Program-made: the position numbers and the translations under genes
In this document: positions 55,024 through 64,000 of the stretch, in pieces
Numbering within the stretch: the first letter of the stretch is position 1
Layout of the letters: each line of letters opens with the position of its first letter
The notes under the pieces: generated by a model
Database searches by the model: none
Told to the model about the DNA's origin: nothing
What the model saw: only the letters and a program-made list of their open reading frames with translations
Source of the DNA: Bathynomus jamesi
Lineage: Eukaryota; Arthropoda; Malacostraca; Isopoda; Cirolanidae
Direction: 5' to 3'
Length of the DNA: 64,000 nucleotides
NCBI GenBank assembly: GCA_023014485.1
Contig: JAJOZX010002708.1
Span: 322,001-386,000 of the forward strand

Positions 55024-56429
55024 TATCTAGTTTCTTTATTCGCTTCATTAATATCTTTGGCCTACTAATATATCATTTCTGCCTCAGTTTATGCTTTATT
55101 TAATTGTAAACTTTTTGAAATGCTTTGTCAAATATCTGGAAAGTAAATAAAATAATGAAGTTAAGCTAAATTACTACTTGAAACTCTTACAAGTGTATCG
55201 CTATACAGTATTTCTGATTATTAACAGCATAACATAACTTAACTATCACAAATTACCAGTTCTATTTTATAATTAGAGAAAATTTAATAACTCACTATCA
55301 CTGGCAATAAGAAAGTCTGCACAGCTGCCAACTAGTCTATATTTACCTGGTCAGGCAGTTACCAGTTTCAAACCTGAGCAAAAATTATAGTAATTAAGTC
55401 TAGTTTAGCTCATTCACCTTCATTACCTCATTCACCTTTCATTCACCCCCTAAGATTCCATTCACCCTAACAAAATTTTTATTCACCCTTGAGTGAACCA
55501 TTTACCACTAAGAAGCACTGCTCTAGCTAAATCGGATAAAATAATTTGAAATACTAGTGAGATAAAAAACATTAAAGAAATAGCTAGCTTAAGTCTTTGG
55601 TAAATTAATAAGTAAAATGATGATAAAAAAAGAACATTTTATTTCAGGACTTAACTATGATACAATAATATGTCTGCACCACAAATGAGATCAAGCATTA
55701 AATAAAAAGAATGTGTATCTAAATATTACACATAGCTATAATAACTTACAATAGGTACTCATTAGATTAAAAAAAACAGTTTATATCATTGGCTAACTGA
55801 AGAAGTAATACATATCCATACCAGGTTACCAACTCAAATCAGCGACAAAATGAAAAAAATGGAGCCCTGTAATTAAACCTAAGCACTAACTTTTAGTTAT
55901 CAGATTCAAATTCATAAGGCATAGCCAAGCGAAGCTGTTTATGTAGCTATTTTTAATGCCTTTTTAATTCTCTCTTGAAAAACCCAGGTTTTTGTTTTGT
56001 TTTATATGAGAAAACCTGAAAAAAAACCAGTTGGGTTGGGCTTTTTTTTAAGTTTTTTTTTTTTTGCCAACCCTGAATATATAGGGCCTTGTATAAATTA
56101 GCAATTTAGGGTCTGATCCAAGTGGGTAATGGAAAATATTTCAGTTTATTGGTAAATATAATCTATCTTTATAGACTTGCTTAAATTTGTTATTTTGTCA
56201 CTGGTAACAGATATTTTCTACTTTACTAAATAGCTAATGATAAAAAAAAAAATTCTTGGAGGCCTATATACATGGAAAAGATGAAAAATTATAAAAGAAC
56301 ATTTTATAAGAAAAGTGTTTAGCAACTTACAAACCAAGACTTCCCTTTTAACATTCTCAATGCTCTATACTGAAAAGGACCAATTGGACATATAGGGAGG
56401 GGCCTACAGAATAGGCCTAGTTTCAAATA

Positions 56430-57760
56430 TGAGGGGTGGTCAGAAAATAAGCTTACACAGCCTATAATTTCATAACTGAAGGACCTACATTGATTATGTT
56501 TGTATCAGGTGAATTTGTTAATCATTGTTGGCAACACTGCATGTCGATTTGGCTGCCATCTACCATACATTGGTTATATGAGTCAGTTGAAAATGGTGGC
56601 TCAACTGGAATAGTGCCCTATCATTTCTGCAATAATATTCCGAGTTTGTCAGTGGTAAAAAATTTCTCGAAGTGCATTGTCACAGGAGATGAGACATGGG
56701 TTCATCACCATACTCTGGAAACCAAACGTGCCAGCATGGAATGGAAACACTAGGGATGTACCAATATATCAGTATCGGTGATATTGGTAGATTTTTATCG
56801 ATATTGGTATCGGCTAATATTTCAAAAGTATGATTTTTCCAAAATTATGAATAAAAGAGTATTTAGAGGATTAAATTTCCAATATTTTATTGACTTAATG
56901 CTGCAGCTTAATCATAGCCTAGGTCCTAAGAAATGTAGCACATAAATTTTACCCAATTTTCTTCTTAAACAGCCAATTGAACAAGTTTAAATCCTTTGAG
57001 AAATAGGTATAAAGACTAGAAAACCAAAAAAAACTGTCTTGGTCATAACTTACAATATTAACCCAGCCAGCTGGTTAAAAACACATTTACTAAGCCCAAT
57101 ATAGGCCTGCAGTCCAATTGTATAACAAACAAAACTATGACATCTAATGCAGTATTGCCAGCTTTAATAAAAAGGATTATTGAGCCTGCACTTTGTTGCC
57201 AAATTTTCAACACAGAAAATAAATTATGAATATGTTACAAAAATATGACAAACTAATAAACCCTAGCTGGATATTGGTATCAGTTATCGGCTGATACCAT
57301 ACTGTTTTTAATTATTGGTATCAGTTATTGGCTAAAAAGTGATATTGGTACATCCCTAGGAAACACCCTGGGTCCAGTCCCTGCGACCAAAGAAGTTCAA
57401 GATTGTGAGGTCTACTGGCAAAGTGATGGTTACTGTTTTGGGACCACAAAGGCATTTTGCTCACAGACTTCATGCAAAAAGGCACAATAGTCACTGCAGC
57501 TGCATATTGTTCAACACTGGAACATTTATGAGTGGACATTAAACATAAATGTCCTGGACTGCTCTGTAGGGCAGGGCACTGTTGCAGTCGAACCACCATG
57601 TTCAACTGACTCATATAACCAATGTACGATAGGTGGCAGCTGAATCAACATGGTGTTGCCAACAATGATTAAGAATTTACCTGATACAAAACATAATCAA
57701 TGTAGGTCCTTTGGTTACGAAATTATATGCCATGTAAACTTATTTTCTGACTGCCCCTCA
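56430..57760 (+). mobile_element. mariner element with about 170-bp inverted repeats, split by hAT MITE
   Basis: Starts TGAGGGGTGGTCAGAAAATA and ends with the inverse, TA on both sides. The long inverted arms (56430-56605, 57595-57760) share TTGGCAACAC and CATTGATTATG. A transposase remnant reads IVTGDETWVHHHTLETKRAS on the left and, after the inserted MITE, LRPKKFKIVRSTGKVMVTVL, then LLTDFMQKGTIVTAAAYC. The second half of the catalytic domain is deleted. Confidence 0.85.
56751..57358. mobile_element. hAT MITE (8-bp TSD GGAAACAC) inside mariner
   Basis: Begins TAGGGATGTACCAATAT and ends with ATTGGTACATCCCTA. The duplication GGAAACAC is exact at 56743-56750 and 57359-57366. Removing the 608 bp and one duplication restores the continuous mariner sequence MEWKH followed by the next block. 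Internal GATATTGGTATCGG repeats lie at both ends. Confidence 0.95.
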
Positions 57761-57774
57761 TATACAGGGTGTCC

Positions 57775-58237
57775 CAGGAGGAAATGTCAAGAATGCACCA
57801 TTTGACTCTGAGTATTTCTAAGTAGAAAGTATTATATCGATATGGGTCTGATTCCCAACTGTTACCGAGATACAGGCCTCTACATTTGGGTAATTAAAAC
57901 ATAATAAAAAGGTGATCTTAGATAGTATTTAATGACACTTGTGGTTTACAAAAAGTACAAACATACAATACACTATTGCACTTACTGCAGAATGGTTTCA
58001 AAGTGACCCCCACCTTCTTCAATGCACGCGGCGAGCCTCTGATCCATCGAGTCTTGCCATTAAATGTCATTGAATATTATCTAAGATCGGCTTTTTATTA
58101 TGTTTTATTTACCCAAATGTAGAGGCCTGTATCTCAGTAATGGTTGGGAATCAGGCACATGTCGATATAATACTTTCTACTTAGAAATACCCAGAGTCAA
58201 ATGGTGCATTCTTGACATTTCCTCCTGGGACACCCTG
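57775..58237. mobile_element. MITE with about 155-bp inverted repeats
   Basis: Starts CAGGGTGTCCCAGGAGGAAA and ends with its inverse, TA flanks. The arms are near-perfect; the centre is about 150 bp without coding sequence. Confidence 0.88.
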
Positions 58238-58241
58238 TATA

Positions 58242-59525
58242 TCAGGTCATCCCAGAAGTATTAATTTTTTTAGATCGGAATATGAAGGACAAAAAAAAAC
58301 TCGACTGAAATTTTTTAATCTAGTATATATTTTCCATCGGAATCATGACTCTGCCAACATGCTACAAGCTTTTCAATGCCATGTTTATAAAATTCAGGCA
58401 GTTTTGAGGCAAAAAACGTACAAAGACTGGTGTGCAGGTCATCTAAAGAAGTATACTGTTTCTCGTCAAGATAGTTTTGCAGACTCCTGAAGAGATGATA
58501 ATCTGAAGGCGCAAGGTCTGGAAAATATGGAGGATATAGAAGTTTTTCCCACCCAAGCTCCTCAATTTTTGCAGAAGTGATCCAAGCTGTATGAGGACAC
58601 GCGTTGTTGTGGTGGAACACGATTCCTTTCTGATTAACCAAAGGTCGTCTCTTTTCCTTTTAGTGCAGTGTTCAGTCGATCCAGTTGTTGACAGTAGACT
58701 TGAGTGGTGATTGTTTGGTTGTGTGGTAAGGTTTCAAAGTGTATTACACCACCTTTATCCCACCAAACACTAAGCAATACCTTCCGAGGGTGAAGATTTG
58801 GTTTTGGATGTGGTGTCGCTGATTCTCTGGCACAAACCCACTGTTGATGGCGCTTAACATTCTGGTACAGTATCCACTTCTCATCACCAGTCACTAAATG
58901 GTGCAAAAACGGATCTTGGAGTTCATGGGAATGAAGAGCTGTGCTAATATTTACCTGCACCCTCAGATTGTTGACCGACAATTCATGTGGCACCCATTTT
59001 CCTAACTTAGGCACTTTCCCAAGTTGTTGCAAATGTTGATGGATGGTGGACGGGGATGAATTGAGTTTCTGGGCCAATTCTTCGACAGTTGTTGAACAGT
59101 CTTCTTCAAGTGCGGCTAACAGCAGCTCATCATCAAACTCAGCAGGGCGTCCAGAGTGTGCTGCATCTGTCAGACAGCAGTCACCATTCCTAAACTTTTG
59201 AAACCATCTTTGACATTTCCTCACATGCAGAATATCATTTCCATAAACGTCCTGAATGTTTCGTGTTGCTTCAGTAGCACTATTCCCTTTTTTGAACTTG
59301 TAAAGCATTATATGCCTGATATGCTCTTCTGATACTGCCATGTTTATGAGGGGTTCACATAAAGCAAAACACACGTCTTCACTGGTCAAGGTCTGTAAAG
59401 TATGTAGTGAAACACAATAGATCTCCTCTTAGATATAACCTTTGGAAAATTTATGCTTAAACTGAGTAGGACTAGTTTAAACTTAATCTATCATAAAAAA
59501 CGACATTACTTATGGGATGACCTGA
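58242..59525 (-). mobile_element. mariner (DD34D) element, complete length
   Basis: Ends TCAGGTCATCCCAGAAGTA and the inverse TTACTTATGGGATGACCTGA, TA flanks, 1284 bp. It abuts the preceding MITE directly. Confidence 0.9.
58315..59389 (-). pseudogene. mariner transposase with one frameshift
   Basis: The first frame (59389-58634) holds the N-terminal helix-turn-helix pair (SEEHIRHIMLYKFKKGNSAT; SPSTIHQHLQQLG), the hinge DAAHSGRPAEFD and the first Asp in LVTGDEKWILY, then WDKGGVIHFETLP. After a shift near 58635 the second frame (58641-58315) reads VFHHNNACPHTA, where Asn replaces the usual Asp of HDNARPH, and YFPDLAPSDYHLF with the third Asp. The likely start is the ATG at 59341 (MAVSEEHIRH). 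It is inactive through the shift and the D-to-N change. Confidence 0.9.
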
Positions 59526-59596
59526 TAGTATGGCAGCTATCACAGATGTGCCTAATGGTACACTTTTATTTTGTAGTACTTTGAGAAAGTAAATAT

Positions 59597-59826
59597 GAAG
59601 GTGGTTCAGAAAGTTTCAGGGCTGAGCCTGCCAAACAACAGATGCTGTGCATAGGAAACTCCACCCATACTCTATAATAGACTAGACCTTACACATGTGA
59701 GCCAGACCCAAACATCTTCAAACATGCACAGAGGTCTAGTCTATCACTGGGTATGGGTGGAACTTCCTGCGCGCAACACTTATCATTTGGTGGTCTCAGT
59801 CCTGAAACTTTCCAAACAATCCTCAT
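59597..59826. mobile_element. Short MITE (about 230 bp)
   Basis: Left end AAGGTGGTTCAGAAAGTTTC, right end the imperfect inverse GAAACTTTCCAAACAATCC. The inner arms AGACTAGACCT / AGGTCTAGTCT are also inverted. No coding sequence. Confidence 0.65.
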
Positions 59827-60019
59827 GTAGTCTAACTTCTTATGCATAATAATTTCATCTAACAATTTTTTTTTTTTTAAGCAGGATAAGAATTTAATGA
59901 AATGCTTTGTATATTTAATGTGATGATCTTTTAAGTGATAATCCCTGTTTCTCAAAAAACTACTGTAAGTGTTGAGTAAAGTTCTGATACACTAGAAAAG
60001 TAGCTATAGTTTGACCAGT

Positions 60020-60157
60020 ATGGCTGAATTGCAAGATGAAGAACAGTGGTTGTATGGTGATGATAAAGAAGAACACGGTATTCGTGCAAAGGATACTAGA
60101 ACAAATTTATCAGTAAATGAAAAACAACAACCAATTGTTCGAGACAAGCCTATTGCA
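60020..60157 (+). CDS. Fip1: Probable Fip1 (polyadenylation factor) homologue, first coding exon
   Basis: Starts at ATG 60020 (MAELQDEEQWLYGDDKEEHG) and ends phase 0 at GCA/GTAAGT. The acidic start followed by EEQWLYG is the recognisable N-terminus of Fip1/FIP1L1, the CPSF subunit that links poly(A) polymerase and RNA to the cleavage complex in the nucleus. The Fip1 core domain lies in later exons that are not in the window. Codon use and AT content match the surrounding host DNA, not the transposons. An alternative is another acidic nuclear protein with a similar start. Confidence 0.65.
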
Positions 60158-60416
60158 GTAAGTTACATTCATAGTTTTAGAGTTATAGACTAAAACAGAT
60201 GTTCAGATCCATTTTAATCTCCAAGTTATAGTTAACCCATGAAGAAAATTCATGTATTTGATTCACTTGTGATGTTGCCTGCTGTATTTTAAATGCATTC
60301 TTTAACATAGCATATTTTTTGTTTACTGTCAGTTAGGCTTATAATTATATTACATTGAGTACTACCAACTATTTAAAACTTTCCTAAAAGATGTTATTAA
60401 ACTGTTGTTATTGCAG

Positions 60417-60492
60417 AATGAAGAAATTCCTCTTCCTGTAACCACTGAGACAAATGGAGAGGTGAATGAGCCCAATGAAAAAAATAAAGAAG
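60417..60492 (+). CDS. Fip1: Probable Fip1 homologue, second coding exon
   Basis: Preceded by TTATTGCAG and followed by GTAGGT. It joins in phase to the first exon (KPIA then NEEIPLPVTTETNGEV) and continues the acidic, low-complexity N-terminal region expected before the Fip1 core. It ends after NEKNKE with one base of the next codon. The following intron holds the GC-rich LINE at 60.6-64 kb, so the remaining exons lie beyond the window. Confidence 0.6.
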
Positions 60493-60537
60493 GTAGGTAG
60501 ACCTTATTAGGCTTTTATATACTTGCTAATATTAGAC

Positions 60538-60630
60538 CAGCATTCCCAAACTGTGCCCCCCCCCTTCTGAGGAGGGCACAATGTGTCTAAAAGAAAGGAA
60601 GAAATGGTTAGAAGCAGAATACCCCCCCTT
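60538..60630 (+). repeat. hAT-like terminal fragment
   Basis: CAGCATTCCCAAACTGTG resembles the hAT-Charlie terminus CAGTGTTCCCAAACTGTGG. No partner end is seen; it may have been cut by the LINE insertion. Confidence 0.3.
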
Positions 60631-61100
60631 TGCTTTGTCCAGAGCTATAGGGCGCGTCCATCTGTGGCCAATGTGGAAATTCATCTTCCTTCGATGTAAG
60701 GGCTTTCTCTGCCCTCGTGGACCATTGGACCCGCTTGGGGACCTGGCTGATCTGCCTATATATATATATTTTTTTCTCCTCGTTTACCCCACTCTTCTGG
60801 CTTTTTTCATTTGGCTTTGTTTTGGACCTTGACTTGACTTTCTTTGGACCTTGGGTGAGGGAGGTGGTTGTCCTTCACCCTTGTCACTCTTAACCCAAAC
60901 CCAAGCCCTGTCCCTGCCATCTTTCACCGCACAGTGGATGAGGGTGGCTGCCTTTTTGGCACGGGGACTGGGTACGGGTGTATCTCCCGTGCGTGACATC
61001 TATTGGTGGTGGGACCGAGTGTGCCCACAATTTGCCTTTCCCTTGTTGGAGTCGATGGTGGCTGGATGCGCGTGCAGGATGAAGCTTCTTTTTGTTTGCT

Positions 61101-62424
61101 ATGGTTTCTACTTCTACTTCCCAGACTACTTCTCTTGACACTCGGGTGGTGGGCAACCAGGCCCTCGAGTCCTCTACCACTGGAAGACCGCATCCTGATG
61201 GGGTTGACTCCTCTCTGGAAATGGAACACTTGCACTCTCCTTTTCCATTGCTGACCCCAGCCTGTACCTTGAATATGCCCTTGGACATACACCCTCTGGA
61301 GCAGGGGTCTCGCCCCAGCCCACCTCAGCCACCTTTGGGCAAGTCAGGTTCTACCTAAGACTTGCCCCCAAAACCTGGCTTCTATCTCTCCCTGTATGCC
61401 CCCCTTCACCCGCCGTTGGCCTGCCTCCCCACGGAGAGAGCCCCGCGGCGGACGGGGAAGTCGGCATTCATGACCTTCCTATCGACCGTTGGATATCCCA
61501 GCCCACTTCGATTCTACAGCCTCCCTATCCCTTCCAAGTATCCACAAATTCCTAGTGATCCAGCCTACCTCTGGGCCCCTCCCATCCAACTCTGAACGGA
61601 CGTTCCAGGCGATCCAAGCCAGCAACAACTCCAGTCACTATGATGTACGACCATGGAGGGATGCCTCCCTCCTCATAAAATCATGCTCAGCCGCAGAGAC
61701 AAAAGCCCTACTCTCCCTCACCGAGGTCCTTGGGTGCTCGGTGTCCGTTTCCCCACACCCTCTCCTGAACCAGAGTCAGGGCACTATTTATGCCACCCGC
61801 CTATTGTTGATCACAGTGAACGAGCTCCTGGAGGACCTCGCACCGCAGGGTGTCACTAAGATCCATCGCTTCACATCCCGACAGGGAGCCACCCCCTCCC
61901 CCATCCCGCGTCTACTTCTTACCTTCAATACCTTAGTCCCTCCTGACCATATTGTATGGAGTATGGGAGACCGCACGTCTTGCGAGTTTTATGTCCGCCC
62001 ATACATCCCAGACCTGACCCATTGCTTTAAATGCAACACATTTGGACACGTTAGCTCAGTTTGTCGGCAGCTGCACCAACTATATGTCCGTTGCGGACAA
62101 ATCACTCACCCAGACAAGTGCCCCAACACACCCAAATGCTCCAATTGTCAAGGCGCACACCCCTCTTCATCCAGCGAATGCCTGTTCTTCAGGTTCGAGG
62201 AGGAGGTTCGGGGCCTGCAGGTAGCGGACTTCCTTAGCCTCCGAGAGGAGCGAGACAGGGTGCAGAGTCGGGAGGTGAGGCCGAGGGTCTCTTACGCTGC
62301 AGCCCTCGACTCGCCATCCCGATCCGCCACTCAAACCCCCATCGACTACTCATCTCCCCTCCCGATCGGGCCCCACGCCGGGCCCGGCAGCTGCCTGTCC
62401 CCCTACCACGCCCACCCACTGTGA
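61101..62424 (+). pseudogene. LINE ORF1 (gag-like, CCHC zinc knuckles)
   Basis: The N-terminal part is in the 61101-61358 frame (MVSTSTSQTTSLDTRVVGNQ) and after a shift continues in 61489-62424. An RRM-like region (FQAIQASNNSSHYDVRPWRD) precedes the knuckles CFKCNTFGHVSSVC and CVRCGQITHPDKC, CSNCQGAHPSSSSEC, as in I and jockey ORF1 proteins that coat the RNA. The C-terminus is Pro/Ser rich. The shift between 61358 and 61489 breaks the ORF in this copy. Confidence 0.85.
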
Positions 62425-63306
62425 ATCTCCAAAGCTACACACTTCCCAGACCTCTAGAATCGGGACTCGGCTCCCATCTCCCAGGGACCCCACATTCAGT
62501 GCATTCCGAGAACACACACAAACCTAGCGCCTAGGGTAAATCAACGAGACGGAGATGCCGGAGTGAGTCCCCAGACCCACCAACCATCCAACAAGCCTCC
62601 CTCTCTTCTCCTAAATCGAAAAGAATTCGAGCACCTACACCCTTAACCTCGCCTATGATGACCCTCTCACCCTCGCACTCGCCCCTGCAGAAGCTGACAT
62701 GCACGAGCCACCACCTATGGCGAGACACGGGGCAGATCACCCCACACCGGAGGATCCAGTGGACACAGCACTGGCACGCCTACATGGTGTGACCAGAGTA
62801 CCCTCGGCCACACCCTCGAGCCTCATGGATCTGCCCTTACCCCCTGGTGCCATCTTCTTCACCCCACCACAGGGGCACCCTGGCTCATCCCCTTGTACCC
62901 CCACTGACCTGGCCTCTCTCATACCTCCGGCTCTTCCCTCATTGGCCATCCAGACTTTGTCCTCTCCCCCACCCACCTGGTTTTACTGGTACCCCCTGTC
63001 ATCACCCTGGGTGTTCCGAGAAACCACAGACAAACAGGGAGGTGCCAATTTGGACAATGGAACCCTGCCTAGAGACTCCCCACCCTCCCGGGCTGCCGCA
63101 ATCCACATCTCCGGTCCTGTTTGGTCGACTCGGCCCCACAGTCTCTGAAGGGTTTGGCGGGTCAGCCGATTCCCTCCTTGGTGAATGGCAGGTGACCCGA
63201 CAGTCCCCGACTTACCCCCCGCCATCATGGACCTAGATCTCCATCCACAGTCCAACTCCCTAGCGGCCTAGCACCTTCACCCTCTCCACTTCTCCCTCAT
63301 CCAACA
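62425..63306 (+). other. Proline-rich decayed LINE segment between ORF1 and ORF2
   Basis: GC-rich with multiple stops in all frames. The several overlapping open frames here are a by-product of base composition. Confidence 0.5.
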
Positions 63307-64000
63307 ATGAACCCTCCGAAAGCGACGATCCTACAATGGAACTGTTGGGGAATCTTCGCAAATTACGAAGGCCTAAATTCTCTGATTGCCTTTGCTCGTC
63401 CGGTATGTGTCTGTCTCTAGGAGCTAATCCTGGGGACTAGACCAATGGCCTGGCCAACTGGATATTTTAGCACTGCCTCTCCATCTCCTACCTGCACACG
63501 AAGGGGGGCTGCCATCCTCGTCCACCGGACGGTCCCCTTTCACAACCTCCCTATTAGATCCCCGTTACAGGTGGTTGCTGCCAGGATTTTCCTGGACAAG
63601 CAAATTCAGCAATACAGTCTGCTTGATCTACCTCCCCCCATCATTCCCAAGTTTCCCGCGATGACCTCGTTGAGGTTGTTCAACAACTCCCCAGGCCCTT
63701 CCTACCCTTGGACGATTTCAATAGTTGCCACCCCTTGTGGGGTGATACGACCTCCACTTTTGTGGCTCCGACCCTGATTACCCTCATGGCAGAACTCTCT
63801 TCGAGCGCCACAACGAGGCTTTCCCACACACTACCACGCCACCAGATGCACCCTGTCCTGTATAGATCTATCGTTCATCTCGACGGATGGCCTCCTGGAC
63901 TTCACCTGGCAGGTGCTTCGGGATGACCACAGCAGTGACCACCTCCCTGTTTGCCTCACACTCAATCGCCATGACCAAACTGTTCGGGTACCGGAGAAGT
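63307..64000 (+). pseudogene. LINE ORF2, APE endonuclease (partial)
   Basis: From ATG 63307: ATILQWNCWGIFANYEGLNS (first Asn of the active site), VCVCL then a TAG where the catalytic QE is expected, RRGAAILVHRTVPFHNL, then after a shift TVCLIYLPPSFPSF, LVEVVQQLPRPFLPLDDFNS with HPLWGD (the GDFN-like motif), and near the end SSDHLPVCLTLN (the SDH motif). The order N...QE...DFN...SDH is that of apurinic-type LINE endonucleases. One stop and at least two shifts disable it. Confidence 0.85.

Larger units (their letters stand above)
52797..55520. mobile_element. hAT element (8-bp TSD CTCTAGCT), twice interrupted
   Basis: Starts CAGTGCTGCTTAAAC and ends TAAGAAGCACTG, with the exact duplication CTCTAGCT at 52789-52796 and 55521-55528. 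Repeats of TTCACCC(TTGAG) lie at both ends. Removing the two inserted elements (52984-54275, 54439-55023) leaves about 850 bp without transposase. Confidence 0.85.
52042..56075. mobile_element. Old hAT element (outer shell of nest)
   Basis: The right end is the hAT-type GCCAACCCTG preceded by GTTGGGTTGGGC; the left end CCGGGGTGACATTAATGGGCCCAACCCA is its diverged inverse. Flanks TATATTTA and AATATATA agree at 6 of 8 positions. It contains, from outside in, the hAT MITE 52218-52600 and the hAT element 52797-55520. Confidence 0.45.
60630..64000 (+). mobile_element. GC-rich I/jockey-type LINE, 5' part, runs off window
   Basis: Carries gag-like ORF1 then the start of ORF2 with an APE endonuclease. 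GC content and long C-runs set it apart from the AT-rich host. Same strand as the Fip1 exons and in their intron. Reverse transcriptase would lie beyond 64000. Confidence 0.85.

Noticed and set aside
60784..63255. Many overlapping open frames in the GC-rich region on both strands.
   Set aside because: High GC gives long chance frames. Only the ORF1 zinc-knuckle frame and the endonuclease frame have motif support.

Overview
This is eukaryotic DNA, almost entirely repeat-derived. Supporting signs are intron-split genes with GT-AG junctions, long (TA)n, (TG)n and (CA)n microsatellites, short TTAGG arrays (the arthropod telomere unit), and remnants of Tc1/mariner, Tigger/pogo, hAT, Merlin-like, Helitron-like, Penelope-like and non-LTR elements. 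The mix suggests an arthropod, most plausibly a decapod or related crustacean with a large genome. That assignment is inference; no rRNA or mitochondrial marker is present.

Layout. 1-700: inverted and tandem tRNA-like repeats. 700-1270: two Helitron-like 3' ends around a G-rich minisatellite. 1286-4430: Tigger MITE, deleted Tc1 element, deleted DD41D mariner-like element, long TA/TG tract. 4.6-6.0 kb: 5'-truncated LINE. 6.3-6.9 and 20.8-21.3 kb: two copies of one hAT MITE with perfect 8-bp target duplications. 8.0-11.45 kb: Penelope-like element (RT plus GIY-YIG) with a 1.07-kb inverted copy of its own 3' end. 12.4-12.65 kb: 5S rRNA-derived SINE. 13.3-14.5 kb: small inverted-repeat elements. 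14.6-17.9 kb: two LINEs. 18.1-19.9 kb: truncated copy of an unclassified gene ('family B'). 23-25 kb: fold-back element and dead mariner. 25.5-29.5 kb: tandem duplication, fold-back repeats, Tigger MITE, Merlin-like remnant, second DD41D copy. 29.53-32.82 kb: a nearly intact seven-exon hAT transposon. 33-36 kb: Merlin-like fragments, fold-backs, more tRNA-like repeats. 37.1-38.0 kb: spliced 3' part of an unrecognised gene ('family C'). 38.97-42.72 kb: hAT remnant split by a 2.8-kb element carrying family B. 43-45 kb: intronless copy of an unclassified cysteine-rich gene ('family A') downstream of a heat-shock-type promoter. 46.57-51.89 kb: Tigger element that also contains an intron-bearing copy of family A. 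52.04-56.08 kb: a three-level transposon nest. 56.4-59.8 kb: mariner elements, one split by a hAT MITE. 60.0-60.5 kb: first two coding exons of a probable Fip1 homologue, the only host gene I can support. 60.6-64.0 kb: GC-rich LINE that runs off the window end.

The most promising candidates for something undescribed are family B, which lies in a terminal-inverted-repeat element with an apparent 10-bp target duplication, and family A, which occurs once without introns behind a heat-shock-type promoter and once with introns inside a Tigger transposon. Both families look familiar as recurring uncharacterised invertebrate proteins, but I cannot attach a validated function to either.
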